Assembly: GCA_964542425.1 (NCBI GenBank)
Contig: CAZIUB010000099.1
Coordinates: 1 to 34,365 of the forward strand
From: Dongia_A sp964542425
GTDB lineage: Bacteria > Pseudomonadota > Alphaproteobacteria > Dongiales > Dongiaceae
Direction: 5' to 3'
Length of the DNA stretch: 34,365 bases
Of this stretch, positions 22,634 to 31,468 are shown one piece after another; the stretch's first letter is position 1, and each line of letters starts with the position of its first letter. The notes below the pieces were generated by a model that saw only the letters and a list, made by a program, of their open reading frames with translations, made no database searches and had not been told where the DNA came from. Both the position numbers and the translations under genes were made by a program.

Positions 22634-24559
22634 ATGGACAAGCTCGCTCGGATTGTCGAACGGCTCAACAATGTCAGGTTTCCATCCGATATTTCCTTCG
22701 ATCGGACGGGGCGCGCGATCGCCAGCGCGATCCAGCCGGCCAGCCATGAAACCAGTCAGAGCTATCAGAGTCGCATCTGGCGCTTCGGGTTGGATGGTAC
22801 CGCGGACCAATTGACGCATGGGCCGAACGGCGATTATTCGCCGCGCTATTCGCCGGTCGATGACCGCCTTGCCTTCGCCTCCGATCGGACGATCCAGGGC
22901 AAGGCCGATCTGTTCGTCCTCGATGGCGGCGTGGCGGCACCCCTTGGTTCGATTTCCGGAACCATCGAGGATTTGCGTTGGTCCAAGGATGGCGCCGCCA
23001 TCATGGCACTCGCGGCGGATCGCGGGCTGGACGGCGGTGCTACCAACGGGGCGGTGCGCATCTGGTGGGATGGAACCGAGGACCCGGCGATCACCAACTC
23101 CAGTGAAGCGCGCCGCCGCCTGTTCAAGGTCGCGGCACGGAGCGGGGAAACGACCGAAATCGGGCCGCGCGACGCGAGCGTTTGGGAATTCGACCTTTTG
23201 GGCACGGACGCGGCAATCACGCTGATTTCCACCGATGCCAGCGAGCGGGGCTGGTATCACGCCAAGATCGCGCGCGTGGATTTCAAGGCCCGATCGACCG
23301 AAATCCTGCACACCTCGCCCTGGCAATTGCAAGGTGTGGCCGTTTCACCTTCGGGCAAGCTGGTAGCCTTTCTCGAGGGCTGGTCCAGCGACCGTGGGCT
23401 GGTTGCTGGTGAAATGCGTGTTCTGAATCCTGGCTCGGGCAAGATCACGACGCTCGGCGCCGCCGAGCAATCAAATGTCTCGGCCCTGTCGTGGCGCGAC
23501 GATGAAAGCCTGTGGTTTGCCGGTTGGTCGCGGTTGGGCTCGGTCCATGGAGTGGTCCGGCTTGACGGCACGTTCGAGTGGACCACGCGCGAAGATGCCG
23601 TTGTCGGGCCGACCAGCTTCCTTGCATCGATCTCGCCGGCGCCGGACAACAAGGGCTTTGCCGGCATCCGCGAGGCTGTCGGCGCTCCGCCCGAGATCGT
23701 CTTCAAGCGGGCACCGGATGCCGACTGGGTCCCGGTCACGACCCTCAACACATCATTGATGCGGGATTTCTCCGACTATCCGGAGGTGCGCGAAGTAAAA
23801 TGGAAAGGCAAGGACGGGCTTGCCTTGGAGGCGCTCATCCTCTTACCCAAGGATCGCAAGCCGGGCCCTCTCCCCACCATCGTCGACATCCATGGTGGGC
23901 CAACTTGGTCGGCAAAGCATGCCTTCAATCCAGGTTTCGCCCTGCCGTTCGTCGTGGCCGGCTATGCCGTGTTCCTGGCGAATTATCGCGGCAGCACCGG
24001 ATGGGGTCAGCCCTATTCGCGGCTCAATATCGGCGATCCAGGCGGCGGAGAATGGGACGATATCCTGGCCGGCATCGACCATTGCATCGCCCAGGGTTTC
24101 GCCGATCCGGACAAGCTCGGCGTCACGGGGGCGAGCTATGGCGGGTACATGACCGCCTGGGCCGTGGCGCGTTCCGATCGTTTCAAGGCAGCCGTGGTGG
24201 TTTCCGGCATCTCAAACCAATGGAGTTGCCATTATTCGTCTAATCACGATTTCTGCGAGTTCATCGTCGGCGGCCCGTTGCAGGACGAGCGCTTTCGCAA
24301 ACTCGCCATCGAGCGCTCGCCGCTTTTTCGCCTGGATCGGCCGACGACGCCAACCCTCGTCATTCATGGCGCTGAGGATCGCTGTACGCCATTGGGCCAA
24401 GGGCAAGAATTCTACGCCGCCCTGCTCGAACGCGGCGTCACCGCCGAGCTGGTCGTCTATCCGCGCGAAGGCCATGGATTCCGGGAGCGCGCTCACCAAC
24501 TGGACAAAACGCGCCGCATGCTTGCCTGGTTTGACCGATATCTGCGGGCCGGAAATTAA
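22634..24559 (+). CDS. S9-family prolyl oligopeptidase-like serine peptidase
   Basis: The 641-residue protein has an N-terminal beta-propeller (repeated DG/PRYSPVDDRLAFASDR-type blades) and a C-terminal alpha/beta-hydrolase domain. The nucleophile is Ser501 in GASYGGYM, with Asp582 (HGAEDRC) and His614 (REGHGF) completing the triad; the HGGPTWS oxyanion segment is present. There is no signal peptide, so it should act in the cytoplasm on imported peptides. It lies between the binding protein and the permeases, and its TAA overlaps the permease ATG (TAATG). This argues for translation coupled to transport. S9 acylaminoacyl-peptidase-like activity is likely; precise cleavage preference is unknown. 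Confidence 0.92.
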   Translation: MDKLARIVERLNNVRFPSDISFDRTGRAIASAIQPASHETSQSYQSRIWRFGLDGTADQLTHGPNGDYSPRYSPVDDRLAFASDRTIQGKADLFVLDGGVAAPLGSISGTIEDLRWSKDGAAIMALAADRGLDGGATNGAVRIWWDGTEDPAITNSSEARRRLFKVAARSGETTEIGPRDASVWEFDLLGTDAAITLISTDASERGWYHAKIARVDFKARSTEILHTSPWQLQGVAVSPSGKLVAFLEGWSSDRGLVAGEMRVLNPGSGKITTLGAAEQSNVSALSWRDDESLWFAGWSRLGSVHGVVRLDGTFEWTTREDAVVGPTSFLASISPAPDNKGFAGIREAVGAPPEIVFKRAPDADWVPVTTLNTSLMRDFSDYPEVREVKWKGKDGLALEALILLPKDRKPGPLPTIVDIHGGPTWSAKHAFNPGFALPFVVAGYAVFLANYRGSTGWGQPYSRLNIGDPGGGEWDDILAGIDHCIAQGFADPDKLGVTGASYGGYMTAWAVARSDRFKAAVVVSGISNQWSCHYSSNHDFCEFIVGGPLQDERFRKLAIERSPLFRLDRPTTPTLVIHGAEDRCTPLGQGQEFYAALLERGVTAELVVYPREGHGFRERAHQLDKTRRMLAWFDRYLRAGN

Positions 24560-25521
24560 TGGGATCGGGGATCGGGCGGCTGATCCTGGCGCGGTTGGCG
24601 ATCGCGGTGCCGCTGCTGCTGATCATCTCGTTCGGCGTTTTCTCCCTGGTTCATCTTGCACCCGGCGATCCGGTGCGAGCGCTCCTTGGCACGAGGCCTT
24701 CCGACCCCGCCACATTGGCAGCGCTGCGCGAGCGTTACCACCTCGACGACCCGCTCCTGGTCCAGTACGGAAAATGGCTTTGGCAGGTGCTGCAGGGGGA
24801 CCTTGGGCGCTCGATCAACGGCAATCGGCTGGTGCTGAGCTCGATCAAGGAGCGCGCGGGCGTCACCATTCTCCTCAGCCTGATCAGCACAGCCATGGTA
24901 CTCGTGTTCGGAATTCTGCTCGGCATGGCGGCTGCTTTCCGTCGCGGCAGCCGGCTTGACCGGTTTGTCGTCATGTTCGGGGTTTTCGGCATCTCCTCGC
25001 CGGCTTTTGTCACCGGCATATTCCTGCTCTATTTCTTCGGCGTTGTCCTTGGCTGGTTTCCGACCTTCGGCGCCGGTCGGGAATTTACCGATCGCATCTG
25101 GCATCTGACGCTGCCCTCGCTGGCCCTTGCCCTCTCGGTCATGGCCATCGTGGTCAAGATCACGCGCGCCTCGATGATCGAGGTGCTCGACCGGGACTAC
25201 GTCATCTTTGCCCGCGCCAGGGGTCTGGGCGCGCCGCGCATCATTCTTGCCTATGTGCTGCGCAACGCGCTCATTCCCGTTGTCACGGCTGCCGGCATCA
25301 TCGTCGTCGGCCTGCTGGCCAACGCCATTTATGTCGAGGTCACCTTCGCGCTGCCCGGCCTCGGCTCGCTGACGGTCGATGCGGTGCAGAAGCGCGATAT
25401 ACCGCTGATACAGGGAACGACGCTGGTGTTCGCCTGCTTTGTGGTGATCGTCAATCTGACGATTGACATCATCTATACCTTGATCGATCCGCGCATTCGC
25501 TTCGGTGGTGTCGAATCATGA
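24559..25521 (+). CDS. Peptide ABC transporter permease, DppB family
   Basis: The 320-residue protein has the DppB features: an N-terminal membrane segment followed by LVHLAPGDPVRALLG, the WQVLQGDLGRSI motif at about residues 75-86, six hydrophobic segments and the EAA loop FARARGLGAPRIILAYVLRNAL (about 215-236), which contacts the ATPase. It couples to the preceding peptidase gene (TAATG) and to the next permease (ATGA). It forms one half of the inner-membrane channel. Confidence 0.94.
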   Translation: MGSGIGRLILARLAIAVPLLLIISFGVFSLVHLAPGDPVRALLGTRPSDPATLAALRERYHLDDPLLVQYGKWLWQVLQGDLGRSINGNRLVLSSIKERAGVTILLSLISTAMVLVFGILLGMAAAFRRGSRLDRFVVMFGVFGISSPAFVTGIFLLYFFGVVLGWFPTFGAGREFTDRIWHLTLPSLALALSVMAIVVKITRASMIEVLDRDYVIFARARGLGAPRIILAYVLRNALIPVVTAAGIIVVGLLANAIYVEVTFALPGLGSLTVDAVQKRDIPLIQGTTLVFACFVVIVNLTIDIIYTLIDPRIRFGGVES

Positions 25522-26366
25522 ATCTACCCTTGGAACCCGCCACGCCTTTGGCCGAGCATCGGCTCGCCATTATGCCGATGGCGGTCATGGTCTGTTTGAT
25601 CATCATCGCCATTGTCGTCATCTGCGCGCTCTTCGGGTCGAGCATTGCGCCGGATTCACCCTTCACGCAGCGATTGCAGGTGGGTGACCAGCCGCCATCG
25701 GCCGAGTTCCTGGCCGGAACCGATCTCCTCGGTCGGGATGTACTATCGCGGGTGATCCATGGCGCCTGGACCGCCCTGGTGGGTCCGATCGTGGTGGCGG
25801 CCGGCGCCTTTGCCATTGCGACGCTCTTGGGGCTGTTGTCGGGATATCTCGGCGGCGCCATCGATTCCGCCGTCATGCGCTGGGTCGACTTCATGCTGGC
25901 CTTGCCGGGACCGCTGGTCGCCATCGTCGTGGTGGGCGTGGTTGGCGGGGGATATTGGACCGCCGTCCTTGTCCTCATCATCCTGTTCACCGCGCCCGAC
26001 ACCAGGATCGTTCGCAGCGCGGTCCTGGAGCAGCGGCCGCTGCCATATATCGATGCGGCGCGCGCGCTCGGCATTTCCAAGACCCGCATCGTTTTTGTCC
26101 ATATCCTGCCCAACGTGCTCCCCATCATCCTCGCCTATGTCGTGCTTGATTTTGCCTTCGCGCTGGTGAATCTCGCCGGCCTTTCCTTTCTTGGCCTCGG
26201 CGTCGAGCCCGGCACCCCCGATTGGGGGCGGATGCTGTTCGAGAACCGCACGATTCTGTTCACCAATCCCGTGGCATTGCTGTTGCCGGCAGGCATGATA
26301 ATCTTGACCGCAATCAGCATGAATCTGATCGGCGATTGGCTGTTCGAGCGGTTCATCACGCGATGA
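25518..26366 (+). CDS. Peptide ABC transporter permease, DppC family
   Basis: The 282-residue protein has an N-terminal membrane anchor, the FLAGTDLLGRDVLSRVIHGAW motif region (about 57-77), five further membrane segments and the EAA loop IDAARALGISKTRIVFVHILPN (about 176-197). This is the DppC partner of the preceding DppB-like permease. Start and stop both overlap neighbouring genes by 4 nt (ATGA), so it lies inside a tightly coupled transport operon. Confidence 0.94.
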   Translation: MNLPLEPATPLAEHRLAIMPMAVMVCLIIIAIVVICALFGSSIAPDSPFTQRLQVGDQPPSAEFLAGTDLLGRDVLSRVIHGAWTALVGPIVVAAGAFAIATLLGLLSGYLGGAIDSAVMRWVDFMLALPGPLVAIVVVGVVGGGYWTAVLVLIILFTAPDTRIVRSAVLEQRPLPYIDAARALGISKTRIVFVHILPNVLPIILAYVVLDFAFALVNLAGLSFLGLGVEPGTPDWGRMLFENRTILFTNPVALLLPAGMIILTAISMNLIGDWLFERFITR

Positions 26367-28183
26367 TATCGTCCTTGGCTCAAGCAACGGCGCCGCTGCT
26401 GAGTGTCCGGCGCCTGTCGGTCTCCTTGCTGGGCCACGCGATCACGACCGGCACCGATCTGGATGTCGGGCGTGGCGAGACCATCGCGATCGTGGGCGAA
26501 TCCGGTTCCGGCAAGTCCCTGACGGCGCGCGCGATCGCTCGCCTGTTGCCGCCGGGCGTCACGGCCACGGGATCGGTCATCTTTGACGGCGTCGATCTCC
26601 TGGCGTTGCCGGAGCGGGAAATGCGGGAGCGGCGCGGCCGGCGCCTGTCGCTGATGCTGCAGGACCCCTTCACGATGCTGAACCCGCTGATGAAATCGGG
26701 CATGCACATCTCGGAGATGTTGCGCGATCGGCCCGAATTCGAGGGCGGCGGCGCGCTTCGGGCGGAAGTCGCGCGGCGCCTCGGCGAAGTCGGCATTCTC
26801 GATCCGGAAGTTTCGGAGCGAATGCCGTTCCAGCTATCGGGTGGGATGAGCCAGCGCGTGGCGCTAGCGGCCGCCCTCGCCCGCGATCCCGAATTGCTGA
26901 TCGCGGATGAGCCCTCGACCGCGCTCGACGTGACGACGCAGGCCGAGATCATCAAGCTTTTGAAGAGCGTGCAGCGGGCGCGCGCCATGAGCCTTATTCT
27001 GATCACCCACAATTTGCGCCTCGCCTTCTCGACCTGCGACCGGATCTATGTTCTATACGCCGGCTCGTTGCTGGAAGTCGGCCCGGCGCGCTCGGTGGAA
27101 GAGGATCCGTTCCACCCCTATACCTTGGGTCTATTGCTCTCCGAACCACCGGCCGATCGACGGGTGCCAAGGCTGATCGCCATTCGCGGCAAGGTCCCGC
27201 GCGCCGACGAGGTCCGGCAACGTTGCGCCTTCGCCGATCGCTGTGATTGGGCGAAGGATGCGTGCCGGATAGCCACGCCGATGCTCGCCCCTCAGGCACC
27301 GGGCCGCCTCACCGCCTGCATCCGGCGGGATGAAATCGCCACTGAAATGCAGGCATTGCGCCGGGTGGCGCTTGAGCCCGCGCGCGAGATGGCGCCGGTG
27401 GCGCCTGCCACCCGAGCGATGGTACGCGCAACCAACCTGGTCAAGGATTTTGTCGGCCGGCGCGGGCGATTGATCCACGCGTTGCGGAACGTGTCGATCG
27501 AAATCGGGCAAGGCGAGAGTGTCGGCCTGGTTGGCGAGTCGGGATCGGGCAAGACCACGCTCGGGCGATGCTTCGTCGGCCTCGAGACACCGACCAGCGG
27601 CGGGGTTGAGATTGCCGGCATCGATGCCTCGCGCTATTCCGCGATGAGCGCGGTCGATCGGGCCCTGACCAGGCGCACCATCCAGATCGTGTTCCAGGAT
27701 CCCTATTCGACCCTCAATCCGCGGCATTCGGTCCGGCGCAGCCTGACCGAGGCGATTCGCGCCGCCGACCCGCTTTCCGGGGCCGCGCTGGCAGCGCGCG
27801 TATCGGAGCTGTTGCGTGAAGTGGGGTTGCCCGAGCATTACGCCGATCGGCGCCCGGCTTCGCTTTCCGGCGGCGAGCGCCAGCGCGTCTCGATCGCGCG
27901 CGCGCTTTCCGTCCGACCGAGAATATTGGTATGCGACGAACCGGTCTCGGCGCTCGACGTGTCCATCCAGGCTCAGATCCTGAACTTGTTCAAACGGCTG
28001 CAGGCGGAACTCGGGCTTTCCTACCTTTTCATCAGCCACGACCTTGCCGTGGTGCGCCAAGTAGCCGAGCGCATCTATGTGCTTTATCTTGGAGAGATCG
28101 TCGAGCAAGGGCCGACGGAGGAGGTCATCTCCCGGCCCCGACACTCCTATACGAGGCGCTTGATTGACTCGATTCCGCGATAG
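26363..28183 (+). CDS. Fused double ATPase of a peptide ABC transporter (DppD-DppF type)
   Basis: The 606-residue protein joins two complete ATPase domains. Domain 1 has GESGSGKS at 45-52, LSGGMSQR and LLIADEPSTALD; domain 2 has GESGSGKT at about 391, LSGGERQR and ILVCDEPVSALD. Between them sits the oligopeptide-type C-terminal region with four cysteines, C288, C294, C301 and C319. Both ATP sites look competent. Fusion of DppD and DppF is known in GsiA/YejF-like systems. I start at the ATG at 26363, which overlaps the permease stop (ATGA); upstream in-frame codons overlap the permease and have no support. Confidence 0.93.
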   Translation: MISSLAQATAPLLSVRRLSVSLLGHAITTGTDLDVGRGETIAIVGESGSGKSLTARAIARLLPPGVTATGSVIFDGVDLLALPEREMRERRGRRLSLMLQDPFTMLNPLMKSGMHISEMLRDRPEFEGGGALRAEVARRLGEVGILDPEVSERMPFQLSGGMSQRVALAAALARDPELLIADEPSTALDVTTQAEIIKLLKSVQRARAMSLILITHNLRLAFSTCDRIYVLYAGSLLEVGPARSVEEDPFHPYTLGLLLSEPPADRRVPRLIAIRGKVPRADEVRQRCAFADRCDWAKDACRIATPMLAPQAPGRLTACIRRDEIATEMQALRRVALEPAREMAPVAPATRAMVRATNLVKDFVGRRGRLIHALRNVSIEIGQGESVGLVGESGSGKTTLGRCFVGLETPTSGGVEIAGIDASRYSAMSAVDRALTRRTIQIVFQDPYSTLNPRHSVRRSLTEAIRAADPLSGAALAARVSELLREVGLPEHYADRRPASLSGGERQRVSIARALSVRPRILVCDEPVSALDVSIQAQILNLFKRLQAELGLSYLFISHDLAVVRQVAERIYVLYLGEIVEQGPTEEVISRPRHSYTRRLIDSIPR

Positions 28184-28240
28184 CGAGCGCGCTCGGCAGC
28201 GAGCACGCGCAATTGTCCGTGTCATGAAGGGGGCGATCCC

Positions 28241-29050
28241 ATGCCGATGATCAAATTGCGCGATTTCGACCTCAATTACCGGCTGGAGGGCGATGGCGCC
28301 GAGACCGTCGTCCTGGTCAATGGCCTGGCCGACGATCTCGAAACCTGGGCCGAGCAGGTGCCGGACCTTCTGGCCGCCGGTTATCGGGTGTTGCGCTTCG
28401 ACAATCGCGGCATCGGCAAATCGGGTCGCCCCAAGGGGCCCTATACCACCGCGCAAATGGCGGAAGATTGCAAACTCCTGGTCGATCATCTCGGCATCAA
28501 GGACTTTCATCTTGTCGGCGTATCGATGGGTGGGATGGTTTCCCAGGAATATGCGATCGCCCATGGCCAGGATCTGCGCTCGCTGACGTTGTGCTGCACT
28601 TATGGGGCACCCGGACCCTTTTGTTCGCGCATGTTTGCCCTCTGGCGCGACATGGCCGTGGCCATGGGTGTCCCGAATGTGATGCGCGACGTGACGTTAT
28701 GGGCATTTACCCAGGACTTTTTCGAACAACGCGAAGCAACTCTGAAGGAGTTCGAGGCGGCAATGGCCACCCTCGACCAGCCGGTCGAAGCCTATCTTTC
28801 CCAGCTCCACGCCATTCAGGTGCATGACACCACGGCCCGGCTCAAGTCGATCAAGGCCCCTACCCTGGTTCTCGCCGGCGACACCGACATTCTCATTCCC
28901 ATTGGCTTGTCCCAGCGGCTCAGGGACGCCATTCCAGGCGCTGAATGGGCGGTATCAAGGGGCGGTCATGCCTTCTTGTGGGAGCATCCAAAGCCGTTCA
29001 ACGAAACCGTGCTCCGTTTCATCGGCAAGCATCGCCGAACCTTTTCCTGA
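28241..29050 (+). CDS. Alpha/beta-fold hydrolase
   Basis: The 269-residue protein has a standard alpha/beta hydrolase core: VVLVNGLADDLETW (oxyanion loop), DNRGIGKSGRP, nucleophile Ser95 in GVSMGGM, Asp214 or Asp216 in LAGDTDILIP, and His243 in GGHAFLWEHP. Length and motifs resemble 3-oxoadipate enol-lactonase- and esterase-like enzymes. GGGGG lies 7 nt before the ATG at 28241, 57 nt after the ATPase gene. It may process the imported substrate, for example by removing an ester or amide group; the reaction is unknown. Confidence 0.87.
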   Translation: MPMIKLRDFDLNYRLEGDGAETVVLVNGLADDLETWAEQVPDLLAAGYRVLRFDNRGIGKSGRPKGPYTTAQMAEDCKLLVDHLGIKDFHLVGVSMGGMVSQEYAIAHGQDLRSLTLCCTYGAPGPFCSRMFALWRDMAVAMGVPNVMRDVTLWAFTQDFFEQREATLKEFEAAMATLDQPVEAYLSQLHAIQVHDTTARLKSIKAPTLVLAGDTDILIPIGLSQRLRDAIPGAEWAVSRGGHAFLWEHPKPFNETVLRFIGKHRRTFS

Positions 29051-29336
29051 TCGAGTTGCTAAGGGAGGATTGACAAGTTGACGCGCCCCGATCGCGGAGT
29101 GGTCACAACAATTTTGAGGGTCATCCGGCGCCCGTCGAAAACCGACGCATCTGCCCATGAGGGCACTCCAGCCAATGCGTTTGCCGCCTCGTATGTCCGA
29201 GATGGGCCAAGAGAAGAAATAGAGGGCCGCCGCGCTTCGTTGACGGCGGCCGGGTCTGCGGTTATGGCTTGAGTGCGGAATGGCGAACCAGATTCCAATG
29301 TTCTGGAATCCCTTGGCAAAGCGGAGGGCCGCACCC
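29051..29336. other. 286-bp intergenic region with two inverted repeats and no convincing gene
   Basis: A hairpin GGCCGCCG/CGGCGGCC (29225-29232 and 29244-29251) lacks a T-tract on the plus strand, so it is at most a weak terminator for the peptide operon. A second inverted repeat, GATTCCA/TGGAATC (29291-29297 and 29304-29310, 6-nt spacer), lies 27 nt before the UgpC ATG and could be an operator. A short open frame at 29078-29272 has no recognisable features. A TTGAC pair occurs near 29070. Confidence 0.4.
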
Positions 29337-30446
29337 ATGGCCTATGTGAAGATCGAATCGCTGGTCAAGAAATTCGGCGAGGTCGAGGTTATCCGCAACC
29401 TCGACCTTGAAATCGAGAAGGACGCCTTTACGGTCTTTGTCGGCCCGTCGGGCTGCGGGAAGACCACCCTCCTCCGTCTGATCGCGGGTCTTGAGGAGGC
29501 GGATTCGGGCGCCATCCACATCGACGGCAGGCGCGTCGATCAATTGCCGCCAGCCAAGCGCAGCATCGCCATGGTGTTCCAGAACTACGCGCTCTATCCG
29601 CACATGTCGGTCTACGAGAACATGGCCTTCGGCTTGCGCATTTCCAAGTTCGAGGATGAGGTGATCCGCCAGCGGGTCCAGGCGGCGGTCGGCATCCTGC
29701 AGATAGCCGAACTGCTCGAGCGCAAGCCCAGAGCGCTGTCCGGCGGCCAGCGGCAACGCGTGGCCATCGGCAGGGCCATCGTGCGCGAACCGAAGGTCTT
29801 CCTGTTCGACGAGCCGCTGTCGAACCTGGACGCGAAGTTGCGCGTGCAGATGCGGGGCGAATTGACCGGGCTGCAACGGGAACTGAAGGCGACCATGATC
29901 TATGTCACCCACGACCAGGTGGAGGCAATGACCATGGCCGACAAGATCGTGGTGCTCAACAAGGGCGTCATCGAGCAGATCGGCCGCCCGCTGGATCTTT
30001 ATCACTACCCGAGAAATCGCTTCGTCGCCGGTTTCATCGGCTCCCCGGCGATGAATTTCCTCGCCGGCAGAATTGCCCGGATAACGGATAACGGCGTCGA
30101 AGTGGAATTGAACAGCGGTAGCAAGATCATGGTTCGCGCCAGCCCCCGAGGGAGCGCGACAAGCGGCAATGTCGAAGGCGCCCCAGTCACATTGGGCGTG
30201 CGCCCCGAGGCCTTGAGCCCCGCGGGCCTCGGCGATTCCCGCATCATTGGCAGAGTGTACAATGTCGAGCGGCTTGGGGGAGATGCCTATCTCTATGTCA
30301 ACAGCCCCGAGGGCAAGGGCATCACGGTGCACGCGCCAGGCGACACGGTGATGGCGATTGGCGATGAAGTCGCGATCGGCCTAAGCGGCGACAAATGCCA
30401 CCTGTTCCACGAGAATGCCGAGGCCTTCCAGCGACTCCCGGGCTGA
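29337..30446 (+). CDS. ABC transporter ATP-binding protein, UgpC/MalK family
   Basis: The 369-residue protein has Walker A GPSGCGKT at 36-43, Q-loop Gln82, LSGGQ at 134-138, FLFDEP at 155-160 and the THDQVEAMTMAD switch, followed by a TOBE-type C-terminal domain (GVRPEAL). I chose the ATG at 29337 because GGAGGG lies 8 nt upstream and the product starts like its family; the ATG at 29280 would add 19 unlikely residues. It probably powers the CUT1 permeases encoded at 31465-33215, although it is convergent to them rather than in the same operon. It closely resembles the ATPase at 1303-2367 in layout. Confidence 0.92.
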   Translation: MAYVKIESLVKKFGEVEVIRNLDLEIEKDAFTVFVGPSGCGKTTLLRLIAGLEEADSGAIHIDGRRVDQLPPAKRSIAMVFQNYALYPHMSVYENMAFGLRISKFEDEVIRQRVQAAVGILQIAELLERKPRALSGGQRQRVAIGRAIVREPKVFLFDEPLSNLDAKLRVQMRGELTGLQRELKATMIYVTHDQVEAMTMADKIVVLNKGVIEQIGRPLDLYHYPRNRFVAGFIGSPAMNFLAGRIARITDNGVEVELNSGSKIMVRASPRGSATSGNVEGAPVTLGVRPEALSPAGLGDSRIIGRVYNVERLGGDAYLYVNSPEGKGITVHAPGDTVMAIGDEVAIGLSGDKCHLFHENAEAFQRLPG

Positions 30447-30469
30447 TCGGGCCGGTTAGCGGCGATTGT

Positions 30470-31468
30470 CTAGAAAGCGCGACCGTCCGCGCCCACGCCC
30501 CGCACGGTGCCTCTTGGCTTGAAGACATGCAGCCGAACCATGGCGGTGATCGCCACACCCGGCTGCAAGCTCAGCAATCGCCCGCCGCGGCGATCCGCAT
30601 CGGCAAGGCCGGCCGCCGAGCAAGTCGTGTTCGGCTCTAGCCCGATCAACCGCCCTCGCCCGAACCAGGGCGGCTCCGGCGTGCCGCCGAGTTCGTACCA
30701 GAGCCAGAGATAGGGAAAAACAGCCTCATCCCACGACAACGCCACCGCCACTTCATCATCCAGCCGGCGGATCGATATCCAGGGGCTGTCGAAATCGCTC
30801 AAATACGCGAGTGCCGCCATTTTCCCAGCACCGCCCCCGTGGGCGGGACGGCGGAGGTCGAACATCCCGGCCTTTCCCTGCACCATGGGCCAGTTTCCGA
30901 CGGCGCCCGGCTGCAAGGGATTGGCCGTCGGGTTGTAGCCCTGATCCACGGTCACCGTGCGCGCGCCCGTTTGAATTTCGAAATCCCCGTCCAGCAGGTC
31001 CGAGCCGAAGGTCGGATGATGACCCCACATCGCTTTGACCGGATGCTGGCCATCCACCCGCACGGTTTCACGGATGGCGAGGAGATCGCCATCAACGCTC
31101 ATTTCCCGCCGCATGCGAACCGGCACGGCAAAGAACCGGCGCGTGAGGAGGATCATCGAGGCGCTGGATTCCGCCTCCCACGGGCTGATGGAAGCCTCGC
31201 CGTGGAAGCCATGATAGCTGCCCGCAAAATTGCAGGAATCCCCGCCATTGGGAAAAAGCAGCGGCCAGCCGCCGCCATAGCGCGTGAGCCAGGCTCTTTC
31301 GTCGGGTGCGGCAAAGGAATCCAGCGGCGAATCCACCGGGTCCCAGGGTGTCGTTCCCAAAACCGACAGGTTGAGGCCCCTGTGCCTGATCGCCGTGATG
31401 GTGCCGCCGACGCGAGGATTGACCGAAACGCGAAGCGTGTCGCTTTCCAGCGCCAATACATGGCTCAT
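30470..31468 (-). CDS. Aldose 1-epimerase (mutarotase)-like protein
   Basis: The 332-residue product has a galactose-mutarotase-like beta-sandwich pattern: an early SVNPRVGGTITAIRHRGLNL, a YGGGWPLLFPNGG segment, a WGHHPTFGSD with a likely catalytic His, and the LIGLEPNT motif with a likely catalytic Glu. These enzymes interconvert alpha and beta anomers. The ATG at 31468 overlaps the permease stop (ATGA), and it is last in the minus-strand operon. It would supply the anomer needed by downstream sugar metabolism. It converges on the UgpC gene, with 23 nt between stop codons and no visible terminator. Confidence 0.85.
   Translation of the reverse strand: MSHVLALESDTLRVSVNPRVGGTITAIRHRGLNLSVLGTTPWDPVDSPLDSFAAPDERAWLTRYGGGWPLLFPNGGDSCNFAGSYHGFHGEASISPWEAESSASMILLTRRFFAVPVRMRREMSVDGDLLAIRETVRVDGQHPVKAMWGHHPTFGSDLLDGDFEIQTGARTVTVDQGYNPTANPLQPGAVGNWPMVQGKAGMFDLRRPAHGGGAGKMAALAYLSDFDSPWISIRRLDDEVAVALSWDEAVFPYLWLWYELGGTPEPPWFGRGRLIGLEPNTTCSAAGLADADRRGGRLLSLQPGVAITAMVRLHVFKPRGTVRGVGADGRAF

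Noticed and set aside
20891..23332. An 813-codon open frame on the minus strand.
   Set aside because: It lies antisense to the family 5 binding protein and the S9 peptidase, both with clear family motifs and ribosome sites. Its translation shows no family pattern.
29078..29272. A 64-codon open frame in the gap before the second UgpC-type gene.
   Set aside because: It has no motif, hydrophobic segment or recognisable relative, and its composition looks like random GC-rich sequence.
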